From Vanrija pseudolonga (Eukaryota; Basidiomycota; Tremellomycetes; Trichosporonales; Trichosporonaceae), in the NCBI RefSeq assembly GCF_020906515.1, contig NC_085854.1, positions 868,001 through 932,000 on the forward strand: a stretch of DNA of 64,000 nucleotides. Direction: 5' to 3'. The notes beneath the pieces are model-generated. The model was given only the letters and a program-made list of their open reading frames with translations. It was not told where the DNA came from and made no database searches. Position numbers and translations under genes: made by a program. This document shows, in pieces, positions 51,660-64,000 of the stretch. Position 1 is the first letter of the stretch. The number at the start of each line of letters is the position of its first letter.

Positions 51660-54600
51660 CACCAACAGACAGACTGCCTACGGCATCAGCGCAGCTCACT
51701 CGATGCAGACTAGCTCCAACCTTGCCCCTCGCCGCCGACACCGACCGACACTGACCGACCGCCGAGCTCTGCTCGGCACCCTCGGCCACGGAGCTGTGCA
51801 GCGCTGTGCTGTGTGTGTGTCGGTGCTGTTTCCGCCATCCGCGAGCCGTCTGCCCCCAGCCGACACACGGCCGAGCTCGCTTGGACGCACACTTACTTTG
51901 CCGCCACGGAGCGGCCACACGGCCGCACGCGCCCTGCTGCGCGCAACGGTACGTAGGAATCGATCGCGGACCTCGCGGACCGCGCTCGCCCCGGCGCCCC
52001 GTCCGGTGTCACGCCGAGGTCCTACTAATTTTAGAGCGCGCACAAAGGGGTCATGCGCGGGGACAGTTTCTTGCCGCCTGATTGCCTGACCGCCGGCGAC
52101 GAGGAGAGGAACAAGGTTAAGTGGTGGCGTCAAACCTGGTTGGGCCTTGGGTCTAGTCCAGGAGGCGGCCAGGAGGGCAGGCAGGACGCTTTGATTAATT
52201 AGGATCGTTCTACGGATGCGGGGGCGGCGCTGGAGTCAAGCCACCACCACCGCGCACCGACGGCCTCGAGGCGCGTGGCATGACTCCAAGCGGCAAGTGG
52301 AGCGCGGGGAAGACAAACACATAATGACAACATGAACACCGACCAACTCGACTGATGTGCACGCACGAGGCTTACACGGCACAGCCTTTGATATCGGTCA
52401 CTACTCGGGTGCGCACCGAGACCGCACCGCTCCCGTGTGGCCGAGACCAGACAAAGCGCGCTCCACACCTCGCTCGCCAGTAGGGCGTGGCGTGTTCATT
52501 CACTCACTTGAATGCACACACTGACGCCAAGGAGGATGTTTCCGTGCGCCCGCCCATATTCCTCCCCTCCCCGCAGCTGCTCGATGAGTTTCAGACGGGC
52601 ATGCATCCTCTCGGTTCCTGCCTAAAGTTGCATCCGACGCCCGATTGTCGACCGCAGAGCTCGTGTACCGCGTGCCCCGAGTGACTGAGATGGAGAAGTC
52701 GACACGTTTACGGAGAACAAGGTTAGTGGCGCCCGCGCCGTTCTCTACGCGGCTTGGCGGACGCCACGAGAGATTGCGAAGCCGTGCTGGGCCGGCGGCG
52801 TTGGCTGCGCTGGCGCAGCATGCACGCTCCATCCCATTAACGATGCTCGGTGCCAAGTGCTCGATATCCTCGGGTGCTTTGTCCCGTCGTGGTGCCAAGT
52901 GTGTCGTGAAATCGTGTCATCTGATTAATACAGTTGGGGCCGATGGTCACGACGCCACCAGACTCCAGTGATCGCAGGATGTACGGCAAGATTGGGTGCC
53001 AGACAAGTGGCCAAGCCGAAAGCAGCACACTGGGCTGCAGGTAACGTAAAGCTGCAAACTTTGGGACGCGATGCTTCGGGCGAAAGTCGTGCACATGGCA
53101 TTTTTGGCAGGGCTGGGCAGGACTCGAATCGAGCGCGCACACTGCGGTCAGGAAGGCAAGCCAGGTCGGTGCCCAGACAGACTGATCGCAGTGCCCGACA
53201 AAGCAGGCACGAAACCTTGGAGGAGCACGAAGCCAGAGCGAGAGCAGCAGCATCAACAACGGACTCCAAACCAAACGCACACATCAGACATGCACGCCGC
53301 CCCGCGGCCCGCACGCGGCCCATTACCCAGGTCCCGGTTCCTTGTGCCTGCCAATGGCATGCTTCACCTTTCCTTGGGCGGACTGCCTTGGTGCCTACGA
53401 TTCCTCAGACGCTAAGATGGGCATTCTGCTCACCCACGCCCGAGACCCAAGGGTGGTGACAGTGACCCAGTGCTCGTCTCTCATTTTTAACCTCGAGTCT
53501 ATAAAACCTTGTTTGGCATTTACCTGCCCGTTGGACCCTGAGCGCGACACCGGTGAGGTGATGTGATGATACCACTGGGCCCACTGGGCGACGGCGGGCC
53601 GGCGACCACTTTTTACTCCGAGCACCACCAGCACTACCCTTCAGAGTTCCATCGGCCCTGCGTCATGCACGCCGCGATCCTGCAACGAGGCGTCTGGAGG
53701 CGGGCTGTCGGGTCTTGTTGTTTTCCTGTCCTCGCACGCGGTCGCCCGGGGCGGGGCGAGCGATTGAGGCGGTGTAGTAGTGCAGCGTACCCGACGACCA
53801 CTTCCATGTGCCCAAAGCGTCGAGACGTCACCTTAACCTAACCTCCTACAGGGACAGAGCAGCAGGTTCATTCATTCCACCTCTCTATCGCCGTCTCTGT
53901 TTTTCCAACTACTCGTCCTCCTCTCCTCCTCGAGCGGGAAGGATCCAACAAACCCCGACTACGTGCTTGGGTGAGCGAGCGACGAGTTTGGGTGCGTCCC
54001 CACGAGGTGGACGACTTTGACTTGCCGAGACAGGCCCGAGGACCCTCGCGCTAGTGTCGGCGATAAGAGGGGTCAGTCACGCTCAACCCCTCAACCCCTC
54101 GTCCACGCAGTGCCAGTGATGTAAACATCACATGGCGAGCCGCCGGGCTGGGGCAGGGCAGCGGAGTGGCCGTGACGTCGACAGTGGACGAAAAGGGGCG
54201 AATCCATTATGCCCATTGCCCATGCCCACACGCTACCGGGGATCGAGGGCCTCGGTGACGCGGCGAGGGTGGCGGAGGGATTGGGAGTGGGCAGCAACAC
54301 ACTCGGCAGAATGAGTTGGCGAGGTGGGCTGGGTGGGCAAAGCATGCGGTGCGCAGCTGGTGGTGACTCGACGTGGTTGGAAGACGGACGTGCAGCGACG
54401 TCAGTGGGCAGCGCGACAGCCTCAGCCTCACAATTACGGGCGGGCGGATTGGTTGTCCGCCCGGTGCTCAACTCAACGATGCAGCAGCTGCCCCGTGTCA
54501 TTGTGCGTGCCGCCCGGTGTGCCGGTGCACGCAGAAGCGACGAGGGATGCGAGGCGACGCGGCAAGCGTTTGTCGTCAGCCGCCACATTCTGTCGCCCTG

Positions 54601-57116
54601 CGTGCTCGTCGCCAGAATCTGGTGCGGGCGAGGGCCTCCGCAGCCACAGGAACTGCGCCTCCCTCTTGTCGGGGGATCGACCAACGCGGTCGTCGTCTCG
54701 TCTGCGGCAGACAGACAGGCGCGAGGAGTGCCTTACTCGCGCCAACGGCCCACTCGCTCACGCCCGAACCCAAGTCCGACGTCGGACCGTCGAGCACCGC
54801 AACGTAGGTTCTTCTGAGACAGGGCGTGTGCTCTGCCGGAAAAGCGACGGGAAGGGCTCTTGCCAACTCTAATGCAAGCGCCGGCTCCTGTACGCGCTCG
54901 ATCACGACAGCCCAGCACGCGCCGTGGCTGGTTGGCTGGTGCAGCAGGCGTAGGTGGCTGCGGCTGGTGATCACCGGTGGCGTTTTTTTTTTGGGTCTTT
55001 TGTGTCTCCTTCGTATGCCCCCCTCCTTCCCCGCCCCCTGCAGATCGTTGTGGCTGCGAGAGGCTGGCGGCAGGTGATACACCCGCCCACCTATCGAACC
55101 CCTGCAGAAGGACGTCTTGGAACTGGGTTCAAGGTTGCTTGGTTGCTTGGCGACGCGCCTTGCTCAGACAGCACTACCAAACGAGTTCGGTGAAACCAAA
55201 GATGACTGCAGCCCAACGGTGCCTCTCTACATGGAATGCTTTATGCGATTGCGTTGCTCGCTCCGCTTCCGCGGTTCGCAAGTCGTGCGCGCGGAACGCA
55301 GGAGTGCTCTAGCTGCGGCGACTGCAATTCATTCGCATGCCACATGGTGCGTACCGTGCGTGAACCTGCAGGCCTCTGCAGCGCGGAAGACGGGCCATAG
55401 GTGACCCAATCGCCCGAGCCGTGGCAAGCCTCCTCGCCCGCCTCCTCGTCGATCAGTCGTCACCAGTCAGGCGCGGCCAGACGCCGAGATGATGCGAGTG
55501 ACCCTTTTGCTGGGTGGGTCGGTGGGTGGTGGGCGGGGCGCGGCACCGCGCGCGCTTGCTCGCCTTGTCTGCTTTTGCCGTCTCGGTCCCCGGCGCGTGC
55601 CCACCGAGTCACAACAAACCTGCCTGCTTTCACGGGGTGCTTGTCCCAGATTGCCAGGATCAAGGAGTCAGGCACTACAGGGTCGGCGATTGTTGTTTTT
55701 GGGTGCTAGAACAAGCTTTACCAAGAACCCTGGACGACCGAGCTTGGTACCTGGATGTGCACTCCGCGCGTGGCAGCTGCAGCACCCCTCAACCCAGTTG
55801 TGTGTCTTTGCCTGCTGCTGCAGAGCTGCTCCAGTCTCCTCCGGTCTGAACGCCAGTCGTCCGCATCATTCGAAAATGATCAATGCCCACTGTCCGTATC
55901 TCAACGACCCCACTTGTAAGGTTGCTCTCCGAACCCTTGAACGGAAACCTCCACAGGCGTAAGCGACCTTTGGTTTGCCGTGTATCAAATCAGCGAGGTG
56001 TCAGACGCCAAAACCTGACATTGCGAGGTCCTCTTGATTCCAGTACTTAACTACCTGGTACTCCCTCCTGCTGTAAATAGTCACCCCCCGACCCCCCATC
56101 ATCACCCCCGCTCCACAATCTACCATCCGCTGGTACATATCTGTTCGCCGCGGGATCTCTCTCGACAACCTTGACGAAAGCACATTTTGCGTTTCCCGGC
56201 CATCACGCTTATACGTCACGACTTGGGCGGCCGCTGCCACTGCCACCTTTGCCACTTGCCTCCGCCCCCCCCTCTCTCCTCTTCCGCGGGACACTGTAAG
56301 TCTTCGTGTTTTAATATCCATGGGCCCGACCGTAGTCGTGGTCGAGACGCGCGTGATCCTGCAATCTCGCGCCGGCGCCAAACACCACCCCATAGCCACC
56401 AGTGTCATGCGTCATGACACTTGCCCGAGGGCGCTGTCTCTGCTCTTGCTGATGAGAACGACGGAAGGCTGATAACACCCGCCAGTACGCACACTCTAGC
56501 CTTCACAAGTGATACATATCGCTCGCCTCGCTCGTTCACTCGCCTCGCTCGGTGAAGAAAGCATCCGATCATTCCGCAACGCACCCTCCCTCTTTATCCA
56601 CGCTCAACTTGATTAAGCGCACGCTTCCCTCTCCGCGTTAGCTCCACACGACCTCGTACACTACGACTACGTTCCCAACCCCGGACAGTTTGAATCAGGT
56701 AGGTGTAGTGCGCAGGCTGCGGCGGGTAAATCCCCCCCGCCCCGTCCGGGACGAGTGAAGTCGTCATAGCTGACGTTTTCGTGTGTGTGTGTGGGCGCGT
56801 TTTGGCCACGTTACATGTACATAAAGCAGGTACCACGACCTTTAACGCATCGCTCGACAGATCCTACTTGCTCTTGCACACTCTTTAAACAACGGACACT
56901 TGGACGAAACCGACGACGACTTTGGCATTGACGACGACTGAAACCCTGTAAACGCCACCCACCGACGCACTCCCGCTCTCACCCCCCGTCACTACCACCC
57001 CACCACCCAAACGACCTTTTTCCACCCCCCACCACGCGACGACCACACTTTTTCCGCGTGTCGTCCATCTGGCCTACTTTTTACTTTTCAGACCTCGACG
57101 TGACCAACTTTTGCCC

Positions 57117-57455
57117 GTGAGTGTTGAACAAACAACAACAATCATCATGCCTGCACGAGAAAGAGACATTGTAGATGCATTCCGGGAATTGTCGCGGCGA
57201 CTTTGATCGCTGCGCGTCACTGCCCTCCGCTTTCGGTCCACGCCGCTCGCGCCACATTCGGCGCAATCGCTACGCAGACCCCCGCCAGGTTGACCCAAAC
57301 AAGAAAAACAGGGGGTCTGGCAATCCTGGCGCACATCCACCCATCCATCCCACCCCCCCCCCCCCACCACCCATTCTTCCTTTTTATCCATCCACCACTC
57401 CATCTCCCCTTCCACGTGAAAAACACATGCTAACGTGGGCCCGCTTTGCCCACAG
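57117..57455 (+). promoter_or_regulatory. Probable 5'UTR intron of the bHLH gene
   Basis: A GTGAGTGTTG donor at 57117 and a TTTGCCCACAG acceptor at 57455, three bases before the ATG. The intron would remove an otherwise upstream short open frame (ATG at 57147, 19 codons) and a C-run (57353-57365). Confidence 0.5.
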
Positions 57456-57458
57456 TTT

Positions 57459-59239
57459 ATGAACAGAGCACCCACCCACCGCTACCCACCACCACCACAC
57501 CACTCGGCCTCGGCGTCGGCGTCGGCGTCGTCGTCTTCCTCGGAGCAGCAGTACCACTACCCTGCTCACTACTACTCGTCGGCACCACCACCCCACCACC
57601 ACCACCACCCACACCCCGTCGCCGCCCACCACCCCCACCAGTACCACCCATACAAGTGAGCATCCATCCACCCATATAGCATCCATCCATCTACCCCACC
57701 GCGCGCATTGACTGACATGTGCTTCTTCTCCCCCACAGCCGGCCAAGGACGCCCACTCAGCACTACCCTCAGCCACCTCCACACGCGTACAACCCGTACC
57801 ACTCCCCACCACGCCCCCGACGCGTCAAGGAGCACCGTCCCCCCACCCTTCTACCTCCGATTGAAAGCATCTGCTCGTCTTCAAAGCTCTCCGACGCGCC
57901 GCCACCTCTCTCGTCGCGTCACCACCGCCGTCCACGATCAAGCGGCCACTCGCGCAACAACTCGGATACATCCTCGGATCTCATCCGTTACTCGTGCACC
58001 ACCCCACGCACTCAGTCACCAGTCGACCACCACCACCAGAGGAGACCAACCTCGTCGCACCACTACCAGGTCAAGCAGGAGCCCCGCGACTACCACTCGC
58101 CGACCTTCTCTCACCAGTACACTCGCTACTACGACGAGCACCTTCCCCTGACACCCATGTCCATCAAGTCGATGGACTCTCCAAACATGCAGCCCACTGA
58201 CATGCGCCGTTCGTCCACCTCGCCGGACCGACCCCTGGCCGTCCCTGAGGACATTCAGCGCTCAATGTCTCCCGCCGAGCGCCGGCTTCTCCAGACCATG
58301 CCTCCTATGCAGCAGCGCCCGGTGACCGTCTTCCCTGTCCAGCACACATACACGTGGCCCCCGACCGCCGCCGACGGCGTCTCGTCGCCTGTCCCCGCTG
58401 CCGCTGCCGCCGCTACTACCCCAGCTGCTGGCACTGCCGAGAAGGACCGCAACATTGCCATCGACCCCGCACTGTCGTCGGTCCGCTCGTCGACCGACGC
58501 CGCGGTCGCTGCCACTGCCCCTGCTACCGGTGTTCCCGAGATCCGTCTGCCCGAGACGCTCGACTCGGCTTCTGCTGCGGCGATTGAGGACGAGTCGTCC
58601 AAGATGCAGGTCGACCCCCCTGCGAGCCTTTCTGCTTCGCTCGAGCTCCCTAAGAAGGAGACTCCCTTCTCGCGTTCTCCCGAACTCCGTGTTAGCCACA
58701 AGCTCGCTGAGCGCAAGCGCCGAAAGGAGATGAGAGATCTCTTCGACGAGCTTCGCGAGCAGCTTCCGGCCGACCGCGGAATGAAGGCCAGCAAGTGGGA
58801 GATACTCAGCAAGGCTGTCGACTACATTAGCCACCTCAAGTCGCAGGCCGCCGACGCCCACCGCACCATTGACATGCTGCACCGCGACCTGGCTATCGCC
58901 CGTGGAGAGAACCCAAACACGACTTGGACGTCGTCCTACCACGGCTTTAGCAGCACACTTCCTCAGTATGTTCCGCACGCTGGCGCTGCTGCAGCTGCTG
59001 CGGCTGCGGCTGCCGCTGTTCCTGCCGCCGCTCCTGCCGCTCCAGCTGCTGCGGCCCCCGCCCCGGCTGCTGCTGCTCCCGCTCCGGCTCCTGCGGCCGT
59101 CACCACCCCTGCCCCAGCAGCTGCTGTCCCGGCCGCTCCTGCCGCCGTGACTCCCCAGCCCGCTGCTACCACCCCGGCCGCGCAGCCCCAGCCTGCAGCT
59201 GCCGCCCCCGCCGCCCCCGTTGTGGCAAAGACAACCTAG
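57459..59239 (+). CDS. bHLH transcription factor (H-E-R class, CACGTG-binding type)
   Basis: Exons 57459-57655 and 57739-59239 give 565 aa. The first 65 residues are His/Tyr/Pro/Ser-rich (HHHHHPHPVAAHHPHQYHPY). The bHLH domain spans about 383-440: basic region RVSHKLAERKRRKEM with H386, E390 and R394, the triad that selects CACGTG; helix 1 RDLFDELREQLP; loop ADRGMKASKWE; helix 2 ILSKAVDYISHLKSQ. It lacks a clear leucine zipper, so it is not Max/SREBP-like in full. The last 95 residues are almost pure Ala/Pro. Possible SUMO or PEST-like sites (VKQEP) lie near residue 155. The start is the first ATG after a leader intron; ten kilobases upstream are gene-poor. The target pathway is unknown. Confidence 0.88.
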
Positions 59240-59622
59240 AGATACCCGTCTTATTATTCACCCACCATTTTACACGATCTTTACGGCCCCAGTGGTTAGA
59301 CATTCCCCACACGTAGAGTCCCTTATACTCCGTGATATTAGTCGACCGTAATGAGCAGAAATGTGACAATGACTTCGAAGTTATGATGCAGTGCGAGCGC
59401 GAATACAAACTATATTTGCTTTTGGCTTCCGTCTTTGATTAATCGGTGTCTTGAGAGCATTTGAAGCGGAATCAAATTCCACGTGAAAATACTCCCGTTT
59501 GTCCATCTTGAAGAAGCCAACCCACTGATGAAAGTCGAGGATCGTTCTGTCATCTTTGTGATCATCTCGACCTCGACTTCGACCTCCAACCCCTCATCCA
59601 ACTCGAAAACGCGAGGCGCATC
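59240..59622. other. bHLH 3' region / RSE1 promoter, with an E-box
   Basis: No gene. CACGTG lies at about 59480, some 140 bases before the RSE1 start. TTGATTAATC-type AT-rich patches occur near 59437. Confidence 0.4.
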
Positions 59623-62600
59623 ATGCACCTCCTCAACCTCACGCTCCAGCCACCAACGGCCGTCACCTCGGCCGTCGTCGGCTCGTTTTCGGGCAAGGGG
59701 CAGGAGATCCTCGCCGTTCGAGGCAGCACCAGACTCGAGTTCTTGAAGCTCAACCCGTCGACTGGTCGCCGTGAGTGAAATGGAGCATGCGGAAGAGTTG
59801 AATAATCTGACTGACACCCTCCACAGTTGACTCAATCTGCAGCTCAGAAGTAAGCTGCCCACTTCGTTCCGCGAGCTAACCCCAGGCATTTGGAAACGTC
59901 CGCGATGTCAAGGCCTTCCGCCTCGCAGGCATGTCCAAGGACTACATTGTGCTCTCGTCCGACTCTGGACGGCTGTCGATCCTCGAGCTCGTCATCACCC
60001 CCACGCCGCACTTTGAGAGCCTGTATCAGGAGGTGTACGGCAAGTCTGGCAGCAGGCGTACCGTCCCCGGCCAGTTCCTCGCCGTCGACCCCAAGGGCCG
60101 CGCGGCGATGTACGCGGCCGTGGAAAAGTCCAAGCTGGTGTACATTCTCAACCGCAACTCGGAGGGCAAGCTGTTCCCATCGTCGCCGCTCGAGGCGCAC
60201 AAGAACCACTCGATCCTCACCGACCTGGTTGCGTGCGACACGGGCTACGACAACCCCATGTTTGCTGCCCTCGAGCTCGACTACACCGAGTCGGACCAGG
60301 ACCCGACGGGCGACGCGTTCCGCCAGACAGAAAAATACCTGACGTTCTACGAGCTCGACCTCGGCCTCAACCACGTCGTGCGCAAGTGGAGCGAGCCGAC
60401 CGACAGGAGAGCCAACCTCCTTGTGCAGGTGCCAGGCGGCCAGAACGCCAACACGGACAAGTTTGATGGCCCGTCAGGCGTTCTTGTGTGTACCGAGGAC
60501 CATGTGATCTGGAAACACATGGATGCCGAGGCGCACCGTGTCCCGATTCCGCGTAGGAGGAACGCGCTCGCCCAGCGCGGAGAGAGCAGCCGCGGGCTGA
60601 TTATCGTCGCCGCCGTCACGCACAAGATCAAGGGCGCGTTCTTCTTCCTCCTCCAGTCGGAAGACGGCGACCTGTACAAGGCGTGGATCGAGCACGAGGG
60701 CGAGGACGTGCGCGCGCTCAAGATCAAGTACTTTGACACGGTGCCCGTGGCCACCGCCCTGTGTATCCTCAAGAGCGGATACCTGTTTGTTGCGAGCGAG
60801 TTTGGCGACCAGAACTTTTACCAGTTCCAGAGCCTGGCCGAGGACGACGGCGAGCAGGAGTGGTCGTCGACGGATTACCCAGACTTTGGCAACACCGAGG
60901 GCCCGCTGCCATACGCCTTCTTCAACCCCCGCCCGCTGCAAAACTTGATTCAGGCCGAGACGCTGACGTCGTTGGATCCTATCCTCGACGCGCAGGTCGT
61001 CAACCTGCTCGGCCACGCGTCCGACACGCCGCAGATCTACGCCGCGTGCGGCCGCGGACCACGGAGTACCTTCCGTTCGCTCAAGCACGGCCTCGACGTC
61101 AACGTCCTCGTGAGCTCGCCGCTGCCCGGTGTGCCCAACGCGGTGTGGACCCTCAAGCTCGGTGAGGACGACGAGTACGACTCGTACATTATTCTGTCGT
61201 TCCCCAACGGCACGCTCGTGCTGTCGATTGGTGACACGATCGAGGAAGTCAACGACACGGGCTTCTTATCATCTGGGCCCACACTTGCCGTGCAGCAGCT
61301 GGGCCCCAATGGCCTCTTGCAGGTCCACCCTCATGGCCTCCGGCACATCCGCGCTGCTGACAGAGTTGACGAGTGGGGCTGCCCACCCGGAACGTCCATC
61401 GTCGCGGCGACGACCAACAAGCGCCAGGTGGTCATTGCGCTCAACACGGCCGAGCTGGTCTACTTTGAGCTCGACGAGGAGGGATCTCTCAGCGAGTACC
61501 AGGAGAAGAAGAGCCTGCCTTCCAACGTGACGTGTGTGAGCATTGCCGAGGTGCCAGAGGGCAGGAAGCGCACGCCGTACCTCGCTGTTGGGTGTGACGA
61601 CCAGCGAGTGCACATCATTTCGTTGGAGCCCGACGACACGCTCGAGACGCTCTCGCTGCAGGGTCTCACAGCGCCCCCGTCCGACATCTGCCTGGCCGAG
61701 ATCTTTGACACGTCGATCGACAAGAACCGCCCCACAATGTTCCTGTCGATTGGCCTTGTCAACGGTGTGCTCTTGCGCACGGTCGTTGACCCCGTTGACG
61801 GCTCGCTGTCCGACACGCGCCTGCGATTCCTCGGTGCCAAGCCGATCAAGATTGCCCGCTCGACTGTCCACGGCTCGCCATGTGTCATGGCCTTCTCGTC
61901 GCGTACCTGGCTGCTGTACACCTACCAGGACCTCCTGCAGACGCAGCCCCTGATCTACGACATGCTCGAGTACGCGTGCAGCCTGAACGCCAGCATGTGC
62001 CCCGACGGTCTGATCGGCATCTCGGGCAACACGCTACGCATCTTCACCATTCCCAAGCTGGGCGAGAAGCTCAAGCAGGACTCGACCCCCTTGAGCTACA
62101 CACCCCGCAAGCTTATCGGATACCCTTACGGCAACGTGTTCTACTCGATTGAGGCCGACCACCGGACATATTCTCCTCAGGCCATTGAGCGGATAGTGCG
62201 CGAGAAGGAGGCACAGGGCGACCGCGTCGACCGGTCATTGTTAGACCTGCCAGCAGAGGAGTTTGGACGGCCCCGTGCGCCGGCTGGAAACTGGGCGTCA
62301 TTGATTCGCATTGTTGATCCCTTGGAAGTGAGTAGAGCGTGGGAGCGCAGAAGCTGACAATCAGACATCAACAGTACAGACGATTGAACTGGACGAGAAC
62401 GAGGCGGCGTTCTCGGCTGCGGTGTGCTTCTTCGAGCGGATGAATGGAGAGCCGACGTTGGTGGTCGGCACGGCAGTGGGCACGACGCTCGTCCCCAAGT
62501 CGTGCAAGGAGGGATGGCTGCGCGTGTACGCCATCAAGAACGAGGGACGGACACTCGAGTTCTTGCACAAGACCAAGACGGACGACATCCCCATCGCTGT

Positions 62601-63440
62601 CGCGGCGTTCCAGGGCTTCCTGCTTGCGGGTGTCGGCAAGTCACTGCGCCTGTACGAGGCGGGTAAGAAGGCGCTGCTCCGCAAGTGCGAGAACAATGGC
62701 TTCCCTACCGGCGTTGCCACGATCAACGTCATTGGCGCGCGTATCATTGTTGGCGACTTGCAGGAGTCGACCTTCTTCTGCGTGTACCGCTCAGTACCAA
62801 CGCGTCAGCTGCTCATCTTTGCCGACGACGGCCAGCCACGATGGCTGACATCGGTCGTGTCGATCGACTACGACACGGTGGCGTGCGCCGACAAGTTTGG
62901 CAACGTCTTCATCAACCGCCTGGATGAGCGCATCTCGGAGAAGGTTGACGACGACCCGACCGGCGCGGGCATCCTGCACGAGAAGGGCTTCCTGATGGGT
63001 GCGGCGAACAAGACGGACATGATTGCCCACTATAACGTTGGCAGCATTGTGACGTCGTTGACAAAAGTGTCGGTCGCCCCTGGTGGTCGCGACGTGATTG
63101 TCTACACGACCATCTCTGGTGCTGTCGGCGCGCTCATTCCGTTCATCTCCAACGACGACGTCGAGTTCATGTCGACGCTCGAGATGGTAAGTGCAATGTA
63201 GAGAGCAGTGCTGACGCCGCCCAGCACATTCGGTCACTCAACACGTCACTCGTGGGCCGCGACCACCTGTCGTACCGCGGCTACTACGCCCCGGTCAAGG
63301 CTGTTGTCGACGGCGACTTGTGCGAGAGCTTCAACCTCCTGCCGTACCCCAAGCAGCAGGCGATTGCTGCGGACCTGGACCGCAATGTCGGCGATGTGCT
63401 CAAGAAGCTCGAGCAGATGCGCACTGGCAGTGTGTTCTAA
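59623..63440 (+). CDS. RSE1: RSE1 / SF3B3 (SAP130), U2 snRNP SF3b subunit
   Basis: Exons 59623-59770, 59827-59849, 59886-62327, 62380-63186 and 63225-63440 give 1211 aa; human SF3B3 is 1217 aa. SF3B3 is a triple beta-propeller scaffold of the SF3b complex, which grips the intron branch site. Start MHLLNLTLQPPTAVTSAVVG aligns with MFLYNLTLQRATGISFAIHG of human. Other marks are GKSGSRRTVPGQFLAVDPKG, LTFYELDLGLNHVVRKWSEP and KTDDIPIAVAAFQGFLLAGV, ending LKKLEQMRTGSVF. Exon 2 is only 23 bases. The 62328 donor has two usable acceptors in phase only if TACAG (62379) is chosen; a downstream donor at 62332 with CAACAG (62374) is the alternative and would add three residues. Identification certain. 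Confidence 0.96.
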
Positions 63441-64000
63441 GCCAAGCGGAGGGATCGGCGACCGGGGAAGTGCGGGGTGGGAGATAAGGGGCCGTGATTA
63501 GGAGTGACGGCAAAGGGGCGATTAGGAGGGGGCAGATTTGCAGCGGAGATTAGGAGCGGAGCTGTTGGTGTCTGTAGATGACGCCAGAGTGGTCCGCGTG
63601 GTAGGGATAGAAGCGGCGGCGGCGAGCAGCAGCCATTAGCGCAGCCGAGGTGCAGCAATGCATGCATGACACGCACGGTGTGTCGCGGCCGTATGCCGGT
63701 GCCGGTGGGGGTGCCGATGCTCCGGTCGGTGCTGGGGAGGCGTCGAGTGCTTCGGAATGTGGCCGCGTGGCGGTTGCAGTCCGACAGGCGAGAATGTTGC
63801 GGCCAAAGTCCGCAATGACAAGCATTTGGTTTGCCGGACTGTCCCGGCGGGGCGACAAGCAAGTAGCTGTAGGCGTAGGCGGCGCCTGGCTGGCTTTTCC
63901 GATTCGGATCAAGGCCGCCATAGTGGGACGGGCGGGAGCAAAATGCGGGTACAGTCGGGTCAAAGTGGAGCCAAGACAGCAGAAGTGCCTGTCGTCATGC
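63441..64000. other. RSE1 3' flank
   Basis: Purine-rich stretch just after the stop, with repeated GATTAGGAG units at about 63496-63560. No gene recognised before the window edge. Confidence 0.4.

Larger units (their letters stand above)
47297..57116. other. Gene-poor region upstream of the bHLH gene (9.8 kb)
   Basis: No frame here combines coding-like composition, splice sites and family similarity. The region contains many short frames on both strands, a CAG microsatellite, G-rich runs, short inverted repeats and scattered dyads (48170-48670), and CT-rich leader-like sequence from about 56500. No transposon features (terminal repeats, target duplications, transposase or reverse-transcriptase motifs) were recognised, and no tRNA box A/B pair was found. 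It may be regulatory, may carry non-coding transcripts, or may be decayed beyond recognition. Confidence 0.5.

Noticed and set aside
51589-52089. 166-codon plus-strand frame with poly-Ser from the CAG microsatellite
   Set aside because: The run is a microsatellite in non-coding DNA; no introns, no family likeness, and overlapping open frames on the other strand.
53095-53160. Sequence resembling a tRNA T-arm (GACTCGAATCGAG)
   Set aside because: No matching acceptor stem, A box or anticodon arm could be placed around it.
47297-57116. Search for transposons or old viral copies in the large gene-poor region
   Set aside because: No terminal repeats, target duplications or element-type protein motifs were seen by eye, so none is claimed. 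A repeat-library search would settle it.
57147-57206. Upstream 19-codon open frame before the bHLH gene
   Set aside because: It lies within a well-formed putative leader intron (57117-57455), so it is probably absent from mature mRNA.

Overview
The window reads as nuclear DNA of a GC-rich basidiomycete yeast. The evidence is about 25 protein genes whose coding regions need 74 short introns (33 to about 390 nt), with GTGAGT/GTRNGT donors, CTGAC or CTAAC branch sites and CAG/TAG acceptors, plus proteins typical of fungi (Apa2, Nrg1, Rrg9, Lcp5). The intron style and gene set suggest Tremellomycetes, perhaps Trichosporonales; that placement is inference. No transposon, viral relic, CRISPR array or tRNA was recognised. 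All gene models were spliced by eye and checked for reading phase.

Layout. 1-9 kb: LCP5 (partial, minus), a divergent mitochondrial carrier (plus), Ap4A phosphorylase APA2 (minus), the splicing factor BUD31 (minus) and a disordered protein of unknown function (plus). 9-14.6 kb: a gene-poor stretch leading to an NRG1-like zinc-finger repressor. 17-18.4 kb: an RPAP3/Tah1-like R2TP subunit. 18.7-28.1 kb: a minus-strand array of six diverged paralogues of an unrecognised family plus one small unknown gene. 28.2-31.9 kb: one gene that joins a DUF1992 (DNAJC28-type) domain to an ADCK2/Cqd1-type ABC1 kinase. 32.5-47.3 kb: compact housekeeping genes: IMP dehydrogenase, cyclin C, CCT2, RRG9, DPM3, VPS24, NBS1 and eEF1B-gamma, the last with a C/D snoRNA (snR38) in its second intron. 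47.3-57.4 kb: a second, larger gene-poor stretch leading to a bHLH regulator. 59.6-63.4 kb: RSE1/SF3B3.

Themes. Splicing (BUD31, RSE1), ribosome synthesis and translation (LCP5, snR38, eEF1B-gamma), protein folding (RPAP3, CCT2), Mediator (cyclin C), DNA repair (NBS1), ESCRT-III (VPS24), mitochondria (carrier, RRG9, DUF1992-ABC1) and nucleotide metabolism (APA2, IMPDH) are scattered, as usual in fungi, and do not form a pathway cluster.

The most novel content is the six-gene array. Its members differ greatly in sequence, but 17 of 17 coding introns are phase 0, the exon order is shared, an E-[DH]-x-W motif sits in exon 2, and a lysine stands at exactly residue 12 of the last exon in all six. 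Both large gene-poor stretches lie immediately upstream of transcription-factor genes.
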